A stretch of 64,000 nucleotides of DNA from contig NZ_SNYV01000011.1 of assembly GCF_004363245.1 (NCBI RefSeq), positions 1 to 64,000 of the forward strand, written 5' to 3'. The stretch is from Sphingobacterium yanglingense (lineage in GTDB: Bacteria; Bacteroidota; Bacteroidia; Sphingobacteriales; Sphingobacteriaceae). Made by a program: the position numbers and the translations under genes. Positions 56,665-64,000 of this stretch are shown here, in pieces. Each line of letters opens with the position of its first letter. Position 1 is the stretch's first letter. The notes under the pieces were generated by a model. That model was not told the DNA's origin. It searched no databases and saw nothing but the letters and a program-made list of their open reading frames with translations.

Positions 56665-57546
56665 ATGAAAAAACTAAACATAATTATGAGCCTGTTGTCC
56701 TTGCTGCCTTTGTGCAGCTTGGCACAACATGGGGTGAGTTATAACCAATTTGGACAGTTGCGCAACAGCTTTAACTCCTCATTGAGTACGATGGATGATA
56801 GGGGGAGTTTTGCTGCACTGGGACGTAGCCAATGGACGGGAGTGGATGGCGCGCCTAAATCGGTATGGGTATCGGGGCATGGTATGATCAAGAACCTGGG
56901 ACTAGCCATAGGGGGCGATTTTAAAAATGCTTCGCTGGGAGTGGTTCGCGAAAATGAAATTACGGCTTACGCTGCCAAAGCGGTACAGCTTGGCGAAAAT
57001 GAGTACCTGAGCCTTTCTATGGGAGGAGGTCTCTTGTTTTACCAAGGCAACTACCGTCAGCTGGATGATCAGGATCCAGCCTTCTGGGAAGATGTACGCG
57101 GTACAGCAGGAGTGCTGAGCGTAAGTACCTCATATTATCAAAAGGATAGGTTTTACGTTGGTGTGGCTATGCCTCGGTTTTCCCTGAAGCGTAACGTAGA
57201 TAGAGAATACGAATTTAGGGATGTGATCTACGTGACGGGCGGGATGTTGATCCGCTTGGACGATACCTTCAAGCTGCGACCATCGTTTTTGGTGAGCCAC
57301 ATGCAGGAGATGTCACCTCGTTATGATGTCAGTGCAATGGTATTCATGGGGCAGAAGATCGGCCTGGGGATGGGCGTACAGAACCAAGGAGATCTATCCG
57401 GATTGATGCAGTTCAACTTTGGCAAGTTCGGTATAGGCTATAGTTATCAGTTCAGCGTAAATGGACACACGTTGAATCAGAAGATATCGACGAATACCCA
57501 CGAAGTAGGCTTCCGCTACGGTATAGGAGGGATAAGTTTGTTGTAG
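56665..57546 (+). CDS. PorP/SprF-family type IX secretion membrane protein
   Basis: This is a 293-residue outer-membrane beta-barrel with signal peptide (IIMSLLSLLPLCSLAQ). The mature start HGVSYNQFGQLRNSFNSSLS and the repeated Gly-aromatic strands (LGLAIGGDFKNASLGVV, YLSLSMGGGLLFYQGNY) match PorP/SprF. Such proteins are often encoded right after large CHU_C-tailed cargo and attach or guide it at the type IX translocon. It is in the same orientation as the adhesin, separated by 162 bp of degenerate repeats. Confidence 0.9.
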   Translation: MKKLNIIMSLLSLLPLCSLAQHGVSYNQFGQLRNSFNSSLSTMDDRGSFAALGRSQWTGVDGAPKSVWVSGHGMIKNLGLAIGGDFKNASLGVVRENEITAYAAKAVQLGENEYLSLSMGGGLLFYQGNYRQLDDQDPAFWEDVRGTAGVLSVSTSYYQKDRFYVGVAMPRFSLKRNVDREYEFRDVIYVTGGMLIRLDDTFKLRPSFLVSHMQEMSPRYDVSAMVFMGQKIGLGMGVQNQGDLSGLMQFNFGKFGIGYSYQFSVNGHTLNQKISTNTHEVGFRYGIGGISLL

Positions 57547-58876
57547 GGAGTAAGAAGGTGATTGGTATTTAGTATTTAGTACTTAGTATTTAGATTGTAG
57601 ACTAGTGATACCGAATGATAATAGCAGAGATTATATAAAAATCTGCCCGTCACTGCGAGAGGTAAGTTTTTTTACAAAACACAGCGGAGTTTTAATGACA
57701 GTATACGTCACCCTGCTGTGTCCCGAGAATCGGGGAGTGGAGTGAAACGGAATCGAACGGGTCTACAAACTGTATAGGATTAATATATAGCTTCTAGATA
57801 TCTCCGCTTCGGTCGACATGACGACATAGTTTGTAAACCGAGCTTGCGAGCTCACTAAAGGTAATCTGTCATTGGTAGAGAAACGAAGCAGTCTGTTGAG
57901 ATGGTGAGGGGGGAGTGGATCAGCTAGTCATTAACGCCGACCTTTTAGCGTATGGAATCAAAGGTCGTAAAGCTATAAATTGCAATTCTTTGTGCCTTGC
58001 GCAACCTATGCCATTTTATTTGGATAGTGCTAATAGTACTTCCTTACAAACTAATTTAATGTCGCCCATCTCCGTCATGTCGACCGTAGTGGAGACATCT
58101 ACAGACTTTATAGGAATTTACCTCCTCGCTCAAGCCGCGAGTGGCTCTTGTTTCCTTCGGAGATTGCTTTGCAATTTATTCCTTGATGAATAAAGAAGCA
58201 AACAAATTAAGGCTTGGACAATACGACGCTAAATACTTTTTGACAGCTCTAAACATCTCGGAGTCGTTACGCTTCGCTACACTTCATCGATCTGTTTTTA
58301 ACGACCTCCAAAAAGTATTCTTAACGCTGTATACCCCTAGGCCATTTTATTTAGGTAGTGCTAATAGCTCTATCTGTACAATATCGAAAATGTCGCCTTC
58401 GATATTTTTAAAAATTTGAAGGAGGAGGCACAATCCATTGTTTTAAAAATATCCAGCGACAAGGCTTGGACACTTGGCCGATACCAAGTGCCACGCCCGT
58501 CCGGCATGGAGGACAAAAGAAACCTTGACCTCCGCCTGGGTAGTTTTACGAAGCCGTGATGAACATAGGGTAAACAGTCTTGATCTTTGCGGCACTTTCT
58601 ATCAAGGGAAAGTGCCTGGGCAGTCCGCCAATGAGGACAAAAGAATAATAAAGATCTTCCACTGTATAGATTGCCTACGGTGAGCCCTTCGGGATTGCTT
58701 TGTCCTCATACTTTGCGATACTCGGAGCGGGCCGTCCCAATAATGGAACATGAAGTAATCTATTGAAGAGTGACTACGATTATAATATTTAAAAATATAT
58801 TACTAAAATAATTAGCATTCATGGTTTATTGTTATTATATTGGCATTGTTTTATAGGGACTTATAAGCTTAATGCT
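57547..58876. other. Gene desert of degenerate and dispersed repeats
   Basis: This 1.3-kb stretch holds no believable gene. It contains TATTTAGTATTTAGTACTTAG repeats (57568-57595), dispersed CGTCACTGCGAGAGG (57650) and GAAACGAAGCAGTCTG (57881) words, and a TCCCGAGAATCGGGGA hairpin (57721). It also has the CTCGCTCAAGCCGCGAG element (58126-58142) and a 26-bp direct repeat (58011-58036 and 58342-58367). Short frames of 60-90 codons have odd composition and are taken as chance. It looks like accumulated mobile-repeat debris. Confidence 0.55.
58011..58036. repeat. Direct repeat, copy 1 of 2
   Basis: This 26-bp segment (CCATTTTATTTGGATAGTGC then TAATAG) recurs at 58342-58367 (CCATTTTATTTAGGTAGTGC then TAATAG) with two changes. 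The interval between copies is 330 bp of low-complexity DNA. It suggests duplication inside the gene desert. Confidence 0.6.
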
Positions 58877-59818
58877 ATGATTGAATATTATGGTTATGAA
58901 GAAATTCTATTGGCTTTAGAGGAACCGATTGAGCGAGAGAAGTATGAGAACCAATATGATTTACTATGGAAAGGGATTCTGGAATCTACATTTTGGCATT
59001 TCTTGACGTTCATGTTTCCAAAAGTTCCATTAGAATGGAAGGAAGGTTGTGAAGTCGAGTTTTTGGATAAGGAGTTGCAGCAACTATTGCCTGGGGCAAA
59101 TGGAAGGAGGGGAGTACGTCATGTAGATAAGTTAGCGAAGGTTAACCTGAAGAATGGGATGTATCACTACTTTTTAATACACGTTGAAGTACAGTCTACG
59201 AAAGGAAATGGTGATCTGGCAAAAAGGGTATTCGAATATTGGTATAGACTATACGATAAGTATCAAGTTCCAGTCACTACAGTGGCAATTTTGGCAGATG
59301 GAACAAGATCCTATCGACCAGATAGGTACGACGTGAGTTTTATGGGGACAGAGGCTCGCTTTAAATTCAATTCCTATAAGATCTTGGATCAGGACGAAAG
59401 CAAGTTGCGAGAGAATCCCAATCCTTTTGCTGTAGTTGTTCTGACAGCACTACTGGCGCTAAAAAATAAGAAGGTAGATGACGAACAGCTTTTATCAATT
59501 AAGCGCGATCTGTATAAGCAGATGATCAGAAGGGATATGACAGTGGATTGTATGCGTGGTGTTTACGACTTTCTCGCAAGATATGTTCACTTTGATAATC
59601 AGGAAAATATGCTTAAATTTGAGAACCAATTAAAAAGAGACTTTGGAGGAGACACAACTATGGGAATTGCGGAATTATTACTAGAGGATGTAAGGCAAAA
59701 GGCAGTCGAAAAAAAGGCTTTACAAATTGCCTCTAATTTATTAAAAATGGGATTGCCTCTGACAGTTATTGCAGAAGCGACTGGCCTGCCTCTTGAAGAC
59801 CTTAAGAAGTTGCAGTAA
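58877..59818 (+). CDS. Rpn-like PD-(D/E)XK nuclease family protein
   Basis: This protein has 313 residues from the ATG at 58877 (MIEYYGYEEILLALEEPIER). The sequence WKGILESTFWHFLTFMFP, then HVDKLAKV and FLIHVEVQSTKG, gives the family's Asp and ExQ active site. The long helical C-terminus ends IAEATGLPLEDLKKLQ, like the tail of the gene at 8638. Rpn-type nucleases are linked with recombination. It is a distant paralogue of the 8638 protein. An upstream frame reaching to 58829 has no support as the start. Confidence 0.82.
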   Translation: MIEYYGYEEILLALEEPIEREKYENQYDLLWKGILESTFWHFLTFMFPKVPLEWKEGCEVEFLDKELQQLLPGANGRRGVRHVDKLAKVNLKNGMYHYFLIHVEVQSTKGNGDLAKRVFEYWYRLYDKYQVPVTTVAILADGTRSYRPDRYDVSFMGTEARFKFNSYKILDQDESKLRENPNPFAVVVLTALLALKNKKVDDEQLLSIKRDLYKQMIRRDMTVDCMRGVYDFLARYVHFDNQENMLKFENQLKRDFGGDTTMGIAELLLEDVRQKAVEKKALQIASNLLKMGLPLTVIAEATGLPLEDLKKLQ

Positions 59819-59965
59819 CTGCTTCTTTCTTAATAGTTTTACCTGCTAGAAGCTCATTAACCACGATACAACTCTATAAAAACCGAATAGAGCTTCTATT
59901 TCATAATTACCATACGACCGAATGTACTACAACTGAGATGGAAGGCGATTCTTTCCCGCATAGCA

Positions 59966-60766
59966 CTATAATATCCCTAATTCCTTTAATACTTCGTCCG
60001 TAATGGTAATTCTTGCGGATTGGAAATTCTTGGTTTTATCTTCCCGGGATTTTTGGAGCCGGGTTGCAAAAAAGTGAATGTTATCTGCCTTTTCTATATA
60101 ACCAACCCACCATCCTGAATCTATACCATGGTACCAACCCCAACCCGTTTTTCCACGTAAGATATAGTCTTCGGTTATTGTTTTGGTCATCACGCTTTTA
60201 AGGATATCGATATTCCGCTGTGAAAAAGGTAGTTGCCCTTTATGGACCTTTACCAGAAATTCAATTTGCTCGCGTGGAGATATCAGTAATGGACCGAAAT
60301 TCCAAAAGTCGGGTTCCTCGGAAACCTCCGCATTGCCATACTCGCACCGCTTTAGGTAGTCCTGATAGTTGCCGCGTCCAATTCTCTTCGACAGCTCTAT
60401 AAATACCCAACCCGCAGATAATTCAAAAGCTTCCTTGACGTTCATATCTCGATAGATATTTGGACGGTACCCATATACGCTGGTATCTGTAGTGCCTCCC
60501 CATTTAATGACCTCAAATTGATCTTTGATCACTCCGGTTTCCAAAGCAATAAGTAAGTTGATGATCTTGAAGGTAGAAGCTGGTATAGTCTCCAGCTTGC
60601 TATCCAAGCTGTCGCTATACAGCCATTGATTGCTTTTGTAGTCGTACAAGGTGATGCTGCCCTCAACCTGATGATTGCTAAAATGTTGAGCTGATATTTC
60701 TTGTGCAAGCGCAAGGATAGGAAGTAAGAAAGCGATAAATACTACGGATAAGATACGATGAATCAT
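59966..60766 (-). CDS. Class D (OXA-type) beta-lactamase
   Basis: This 266-residue exported protein has a signal peptide (SVVFIAFLLPILALAQ). Motif 1 is STFK (64-67) with the acylated Ser and carboxylated Lys; motif 2 is SAGW (117-120); then YGN (143-145) and KTG within RGKTGWGW (206-208). The enzyme hydrolyses beta-lactams through an acyl-enzyme. The SxV motif of many OXA enzymes is SAG here, a form seen in Bacteroidota OXA groups. No mobile element or integron features are next to it, so it is probably a resident gene. The spectrum cannot be told from sequence. Confidence 0.9.
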   Translation of the reverse strand: MIHRILSVVFIAFLLPILALAQEISAQHFSNHQVEGSITLYDYKSNQWLYSDSLDSKLETIPASTFKIINLLIALETGVIKDQFEVIKWGGTTDTSVYGYRPNIYRDMNVKEAFELSAGWVFIELSKRIGRGNYQDYLKRCEYGNAEVSEEPDFWNFGPLLISPREQIEFLVKVHKGQLPFSQRNIDILKSVMTKTITEDYILRGKTGWGWYHGIDSGWWVGYIEKADNIHFFATRLQKSREDKTKNFQSARITITDEVLKELGIL

Positions 60767-60911
60767 GACTGCTGTGCCTATAGTTAGGAGCCTAAGCTAA
60801 GATAGAAGTTTTTGTGGTCTTGCGAATAGAAAAAGTAAAAGATCGCCCGATTTTTTTACGAAGAGAAAGGCGCTGATCACTTCGCGTCAAAAATATAATG
60901 TATAATTATTG

Positions 60912-60964
60912 TTGCAATATTGTTGCATTTGAAGTTATTGTTTTTACATTTGCAATATTGTTGC
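60912..60964 (+). promoter_or_regulatory. Promoter overlapped by direct repeats
   Basis: TTGCAATATTGTTGC occurs at 60912-60926 and 60950-60964, 38 bp apart, each with the palindrome CAATATTG. A Bacteroidota promoter fits between them: TTG at 60922-60924, 20 bp, then TACATTTG at 60945-60952. Both boxes touch the repeats, so a bound regulator would block the promoter. It drives the TonB receptor operon. Confidence 0.6.
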
Positions 60965-61006
60965 GTTTGCAGGGAAACAAGAATCAAACATTTTATTTAT
61001 ACAACT

Positions 61007-63826
61007 ATGCCAAATTACCACCTTTACCGAATACGGTCTTTTATTGGACTGTGTTGCTTATTATTCCTATTTCCATTTGAAGGAAGTGCTCAAGGCCGGC
61101 AAGCCGTACAAGGGCTTGTGACGGAGATAGTGAACGGACAAGTTAGACCGGTGCGCGCGGCTTCTATCGTGCTGCAACCTTTTGGATTTACAACGTTCAG
61201 TGATACCGATGGTACATTTTCGTTTACTGCGGTGCCGAATGGAGCAGTGCGCATGCAGATTTCATACGTAGGAAAAGTTACTGTAGATACCCTCATACAA
61301 ATTCCGTCGCGTTCAAGGATAGATATCATGCTCTCTGATCTTTCCTTTCGCCTACGCGAAGTGGATGTACTGGCACGATCAGTGGATAAAAGTAAGGGAT
61401 CAACGTCGTATATCGGGCAGAATGCTATCGCGCATTTGCAGGCGAATAGTCTGGCGGATATTATGTCCTTGCTACCAGGGGGACTTACTGCCAATCCAAA
61501 TCTGACGGGTGCCAAGCAGTTTAATATCCGATCGGTAGCCGATGGTGCTACTGATGCAAATGCCTTTGGAACATCGATTATTATCAACGGCTCCCCATTG
61601 TCAAATAACGCAAACCTACAATCGTTATCACCAGTGATGACGGGGGGAGCCGCAGGATTGGGCGGCGGTGGAATTCCTAGAGGTGGAATCGATACGCGTA
61701 ATGTTCCTATGTACAATGTAGAGTCGGTTGAGGTAATCCGTGGAATACCAGGGGCACGATACGGCGATATCGCTTCGGGAGCGGTTATCGTTAATCAGAA
61801 GGCTGGTCGGCAACCGTTACTAGTGGAAGCGAATACCAATCCAAATGTATATAGTATTAATGCATCAAAAGGGATGTTGTTAGGTCGGGACAAAGGAGCG
61901 CTTAATATCGGAAGTACGTATGCTTACAATGTCAGTGATCCGGTGCAGTCGTACAGGTACTACCAACGCGCCTCTGTAGACGCTCTGTATAGTAATAGCT
62001 ACCTTTCAAACCGACTGTCGAACACGTTAGGGCTTACCTTGCATCTCGGTCGAGATACCCGTCGACTGAATCCTGACGATGAGATCACGAGAATTAAGTC
62101 CTCTGCACAGGAAAAAGGCTTCTCTATCCATGCTAGAGGGGATTATCGAACAGGAAAGGACTGGTGGAGGGGGCTTGATTATGCGGCAAGGTTGTCCTAC
62201 ACGCACAAGAATGGTGACTATCAGGAACAATATACTGCAGCTACATCTGCCTATGGTATGACCTATCTGGATGGTGCTATACTGACCAATCGGCCGGGGA
62301 TGCGGCTGTATGATGTCAAGGGTACGGAGATTACCCGGATACCAGAGGGAGAGGAAAGTAAATATGCGGTTTATCTGCCCAGTACCTATCTCGGTAAGCA
62401 TCATGTCGAGGGTAAGGAGCTGAACCTATTTTTGAATGTAGGAGCACAATTTTTCAATCGGCTGGGAAATACGGCACACAACTGGAGTATGGGTGCGGAT
62501 TACCGTTCGGACGCTAATAAAGGAGCTGGGAAAAGTTTCGCAGACAGCCTTCCGCCATACCGTAATTTGCAATACGTAAACTCAGCTTACCGTAACAGAA
62601 GCTACTCGGATATCCCGGCTTTACATCAATTGGGACTATATGTAGAAGATAATATCGTCGCACGGTTAATGGGGCGTACAGTGAATGTCGCAGCAGGGCT
62701 ACGTTACGATTATTTCGGACAGGGGAGGTCGGTATGGGCTCCTCGTCTGAATGCAAATATGGAGGTGTTTCCCGGGGTATTGGTATTACGGACGGGATAT
62801 GGTGTGCTTGCCAAAGGACCTAGCTTACTGTACCTGTATCCTGAGAATGCTTATTTCGACTATGTTAATGTCAACGAGATGGCCACAGGTAGGGAGGATG
62901 CCGTATTTATGACAACAACACGCGTGTTTGAAACCCAAAATCCGGAACTGAAGATTGAAACGAATGTGAAGCGTGAATTAGGGCTGGATTTTAAACTGGG
63001 CAAATCTAAGCTGAGCCTTACGGGATTTAAGGAAAGTCGACATAACGGCTATGGGATAGGGAATACGATAGAATCTTTCAGACCTGTTCAATTTGTACAG
63101 TACGAACGGGTCGGTACTACCGGCACTACGTTTAAAGAAATATCTTCTGATGCAGTATTGGCTAAATTTAATCGGCCACATAACAATAATCGATTGGATA
63201 AAAACGGAGTAGAGTTTCAACTGGATCTTGCGCGTATCAATAGCATACGTACGCAGTTTGGGATGTATGGAGCTTATATTCAGCAGAAGGCATACACAGC
63301 TGATTATTTTTACTACGATGGGCAAAGTGGGGCTGGAGCGAATAGCCGTACACACATCGGACTGTACGAACCGGAAATGACTCAGGTGCATGAGCGGTCA
63401 TTGGTCTCGACATTGAAAATGGTACATAATATTCCTAAGATAGGGCTAGCGGTTACCCTTACAGCAGATATTATCTGGAATGAATCCGACTGGACGGTGT
63501 ACGGCAATGATTCTATTCCGGTTAAATATATCGATAAGAACGATGGACAGGTTTATAATTTTGATCTAGAAAAACGCGATAACCCAGCGTTTAAAGCCTT
63601 GTTAAGACCCGTAGCCCGCACTATGGAAACGGTGGAAAGCTACCCGCCAATGGTGAATTTTAATATCAATCTGACAAAGGAAATAAAGGATTTTATGCGG
63701 GTTTCATTCTTTGCCAATAATATGTTCCGCTACCATCAGGTGGTGCGTTCTGATAGGGTTCGTTCGGATTACTACCGTCGAAATATTCCATTCTTTTTTG
63801 GGTTCAAAATGGGGCTCTATTTATAA
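61007..63826 (+). CDS. TonB-dependent receptor
   Basis: This 939-residue outer-membrane receptor starts at the ATG at 61007. It has a signal peptide (FIGLCCLLFLFPFEGSAQ), a CarboxypepD_reg-like N-domain (GLVTEIVNGQVRPVRAASIV) and a plug (LADIMSLLPGGLTANPN, then VESVEVIRGIPGARYGDIAS). The beta-barrel ends IPFFFGFKMGLYL. It is not of the SusC class because no SusD gene follows. The next gene encodes a lipoprotein. The substrate may be a metal or heme-type ligand judged from this general class, but nothing here fixes it. Confidence 0.9.
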   Translation: MPNYHLYRIRSFIGLCCLLFLFPFEGSAQGRQAVQGLVTEIVNGQVRPVRAASIVLQPFGFTTFSDTDGTFSFTAVPNGAVRMQISYVGKVTVDTLIQIPSRSRIDIMLSDLSFRLREVDVLARSVDKSKGSTSYIGQNAIAHLQANSLADIMSLLPGGLTANPNLTGAKQFNIRSVADGATDANAFGTSIIINGSPLSNNANLQSLSPVMTGGAAGLGGGGIPRGGIDTRNVPMYNVESVEVIRGIPGARYGDIASGAVIVNQKAGRQPLLVEANTNPNVYSINASKGMLLGRDKGALNIGSTYAYNVSDPVQSYRYYQRASVDALYSNSYLSNRLSNTLGLTLHLGRDTRRLNPDDEITRIKSSAQEKGFSIHARGDYRTGKDWWRGLDYAARLSYTHKNGDYQEQYTAATSAYGMTYLDGAILTNRPGMRLYDVKGTEITRIPEGEESKYAVYLPSTYLGKHHVEGKELNLFLNVGAQFFNRLGNTAHNWSMGADYRSDANKGAGKSFADSLPPYRNLQYVNSAYRNRSYSDIPALHQLGLYVEDNIVARLMGRTVNVAAGLRYDYFGQGRSVWAPRLNANMEVFPGVLVLRTGYGVLAKGPSLLYLYPENAYFDYVNVNEMATGREDAVFMTTTRVFETQNPELKIETNVKRELGLDFKLGKSKLSLTGFKESRHNGYGIGNTIESFRPVQFVQYERVGTTGTTFKEISSDAVLAKFNRPHNNNRLDKNGVEFQLDLARINSIRTQFGMYGAYIQQKAYTADYFYYDGQSGAGANSRTHIGLYEPEMTQVHERSLVSTLKMVHNIPKIGLAVTLTADIIWNESDWTVYGNDSIPVKYIDKNDGQVYNFDLEKRDNPAFKALLRPVARTMETVESYPPMVNFNINLTKEIKDFMRVSFFANNMFRYHQVVRSDRVRSDYYRRNIPFFFGFKMGLYL

Positions 63827-63840
63827 TAATCTATACAACA

Positions 63841-64000
63841 ATGAAAACGCAATTATATATGCTATTAAAAGCAGGTGTCTTATTATCGGCCATGACCATA
63901 ATATCCTGTGCAAAGATTAATATGGCTCTAGAGACAGATGATATCAAGTACATCCAGTTGGAGCTGGAGGCGCTCCCCATGCTTGCAGATATCAAATCTA
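63841..64000 (+). CDS. Lipoprotein, partial (runs off the window)
   Basis: This gene starts 14 bp after the TonB receptor and has a lipoprotein signal (MKTQLYMLLKAGVLLSAM, then TIISC). Only 53 codons are in the window. The position suggests a partner of the receptor, of the DUF4876 type often seen behind such receptors, but the visible part is too short to confirm that. Confidence 0.7.
   Translation, partial: MKTQLYMLLKAGVLLSAMTIISCAKINMALETDDIKYIQLELEALPMLADIKS

Noticed and set aside
57915..58683. Genes of 60-92 codons in the gene desert
   Set aside because: Composition is odd, frames overlap repeats, and no start sites or domains support them.
59966..60766. Mobile resistance cassette
   Set aside because: No integrase, attC site, insertion sequence or resistance-gene neighbours flank the beta-lactamase; it looks resident.

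Overview
The window looks like chromosomal DNA of a Bacteroidota member of the Sphingobacteriaceae type (Sphingobacterium or Pedobacter-like). The reasons are SusC/SusD-type TonB-linked transport, a PorP/SprF protein, a giant MBG-repeat adhesin with a type-B (CHU_C-like) type IX secretion tail, Bacteroidota promoters of the form TTG-N19/20-TAnnTTTG, and an OXA-type class D beta-lactamase of the kind common in this phylum. No rRNA, tRNA, CRISPR array or complete insertion sequence was seen.

Layout. (1) 0.1-16 kb is an accessory patchwork of small hypotheticals, a methyltransferase, an SMI1/KNR4 protein, a HEAT-repeat protein, an alpha/beta hydrolase and an Rpn-type nuclease. It also holds several broken genes (two ORF6N remnants, a hicB fragment, a frameshifted secreted protein), a locally duplicated family of small secreted proteins, and a zincin-like lipoprotein. 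(2) 16.3-34.0 kb is a defence island. From its left edge it holds hicAB; then, transcribed leftwards, a five-gene overlapping set (ATPase, HNH, SIR2-like and two helical, HEPN-like proteins); a STAND NTPase with an N-terminal PD-(D/E)XK nuclease and a NACHT domain; a PIN-like protein; a three-gene ABC three-component (ABC-3C-like) system; a J-domain membrane protein; and an XRE regulator. (3) 34.0-37.5 kb is a strange low-complexity zone. It has a promoter between inverted repeats, then successive blocks of degenerate short repeats that stay open in one frame and run into a SusC gene. (4) 37.5-46 kb holds SusC, SusD, a TlpA-like thioredoxin, a convergent pair (MauE/DoxX-like membrane protein plus a small cysteine-containing exported peptide) and an AraC-type regulator pair. 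(5) 46.2-57.5 kb holds a LytTR-like membrane regulator, a TPR/HTH regulator, the 2386-residue adhesin and its PorP/SprF partner. (6) 57.5-64 kb holds a repeat-rich gene desert, a second Rpn-like nuclease, a class D beta-lactamase, and a TonB-dependent receptor with the start of a downstream lipoprotein gene.

How the parts work together. The leftward genes from 33.98 to 16.9 kb look like stacked anti-phage modules: nucleases (PD-(D/E)XK, HNH, PIN, possible HEPN), a likely NAD-consuming SIR2 domain, and three large NTPases as candidate sensors. The SusC/SusD/TlpA set beside the MauE/peptide pair suggests uptake linked to periplasmic thiol chemistry. The adhesin and PorP/SprF gene form a typical type IX cargo/partner pair. 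The best candidates for undescribed biology are the ATPase-HNH-SIR2-helical operon and the open-frame degenerate-repeat tract in front of SusC.
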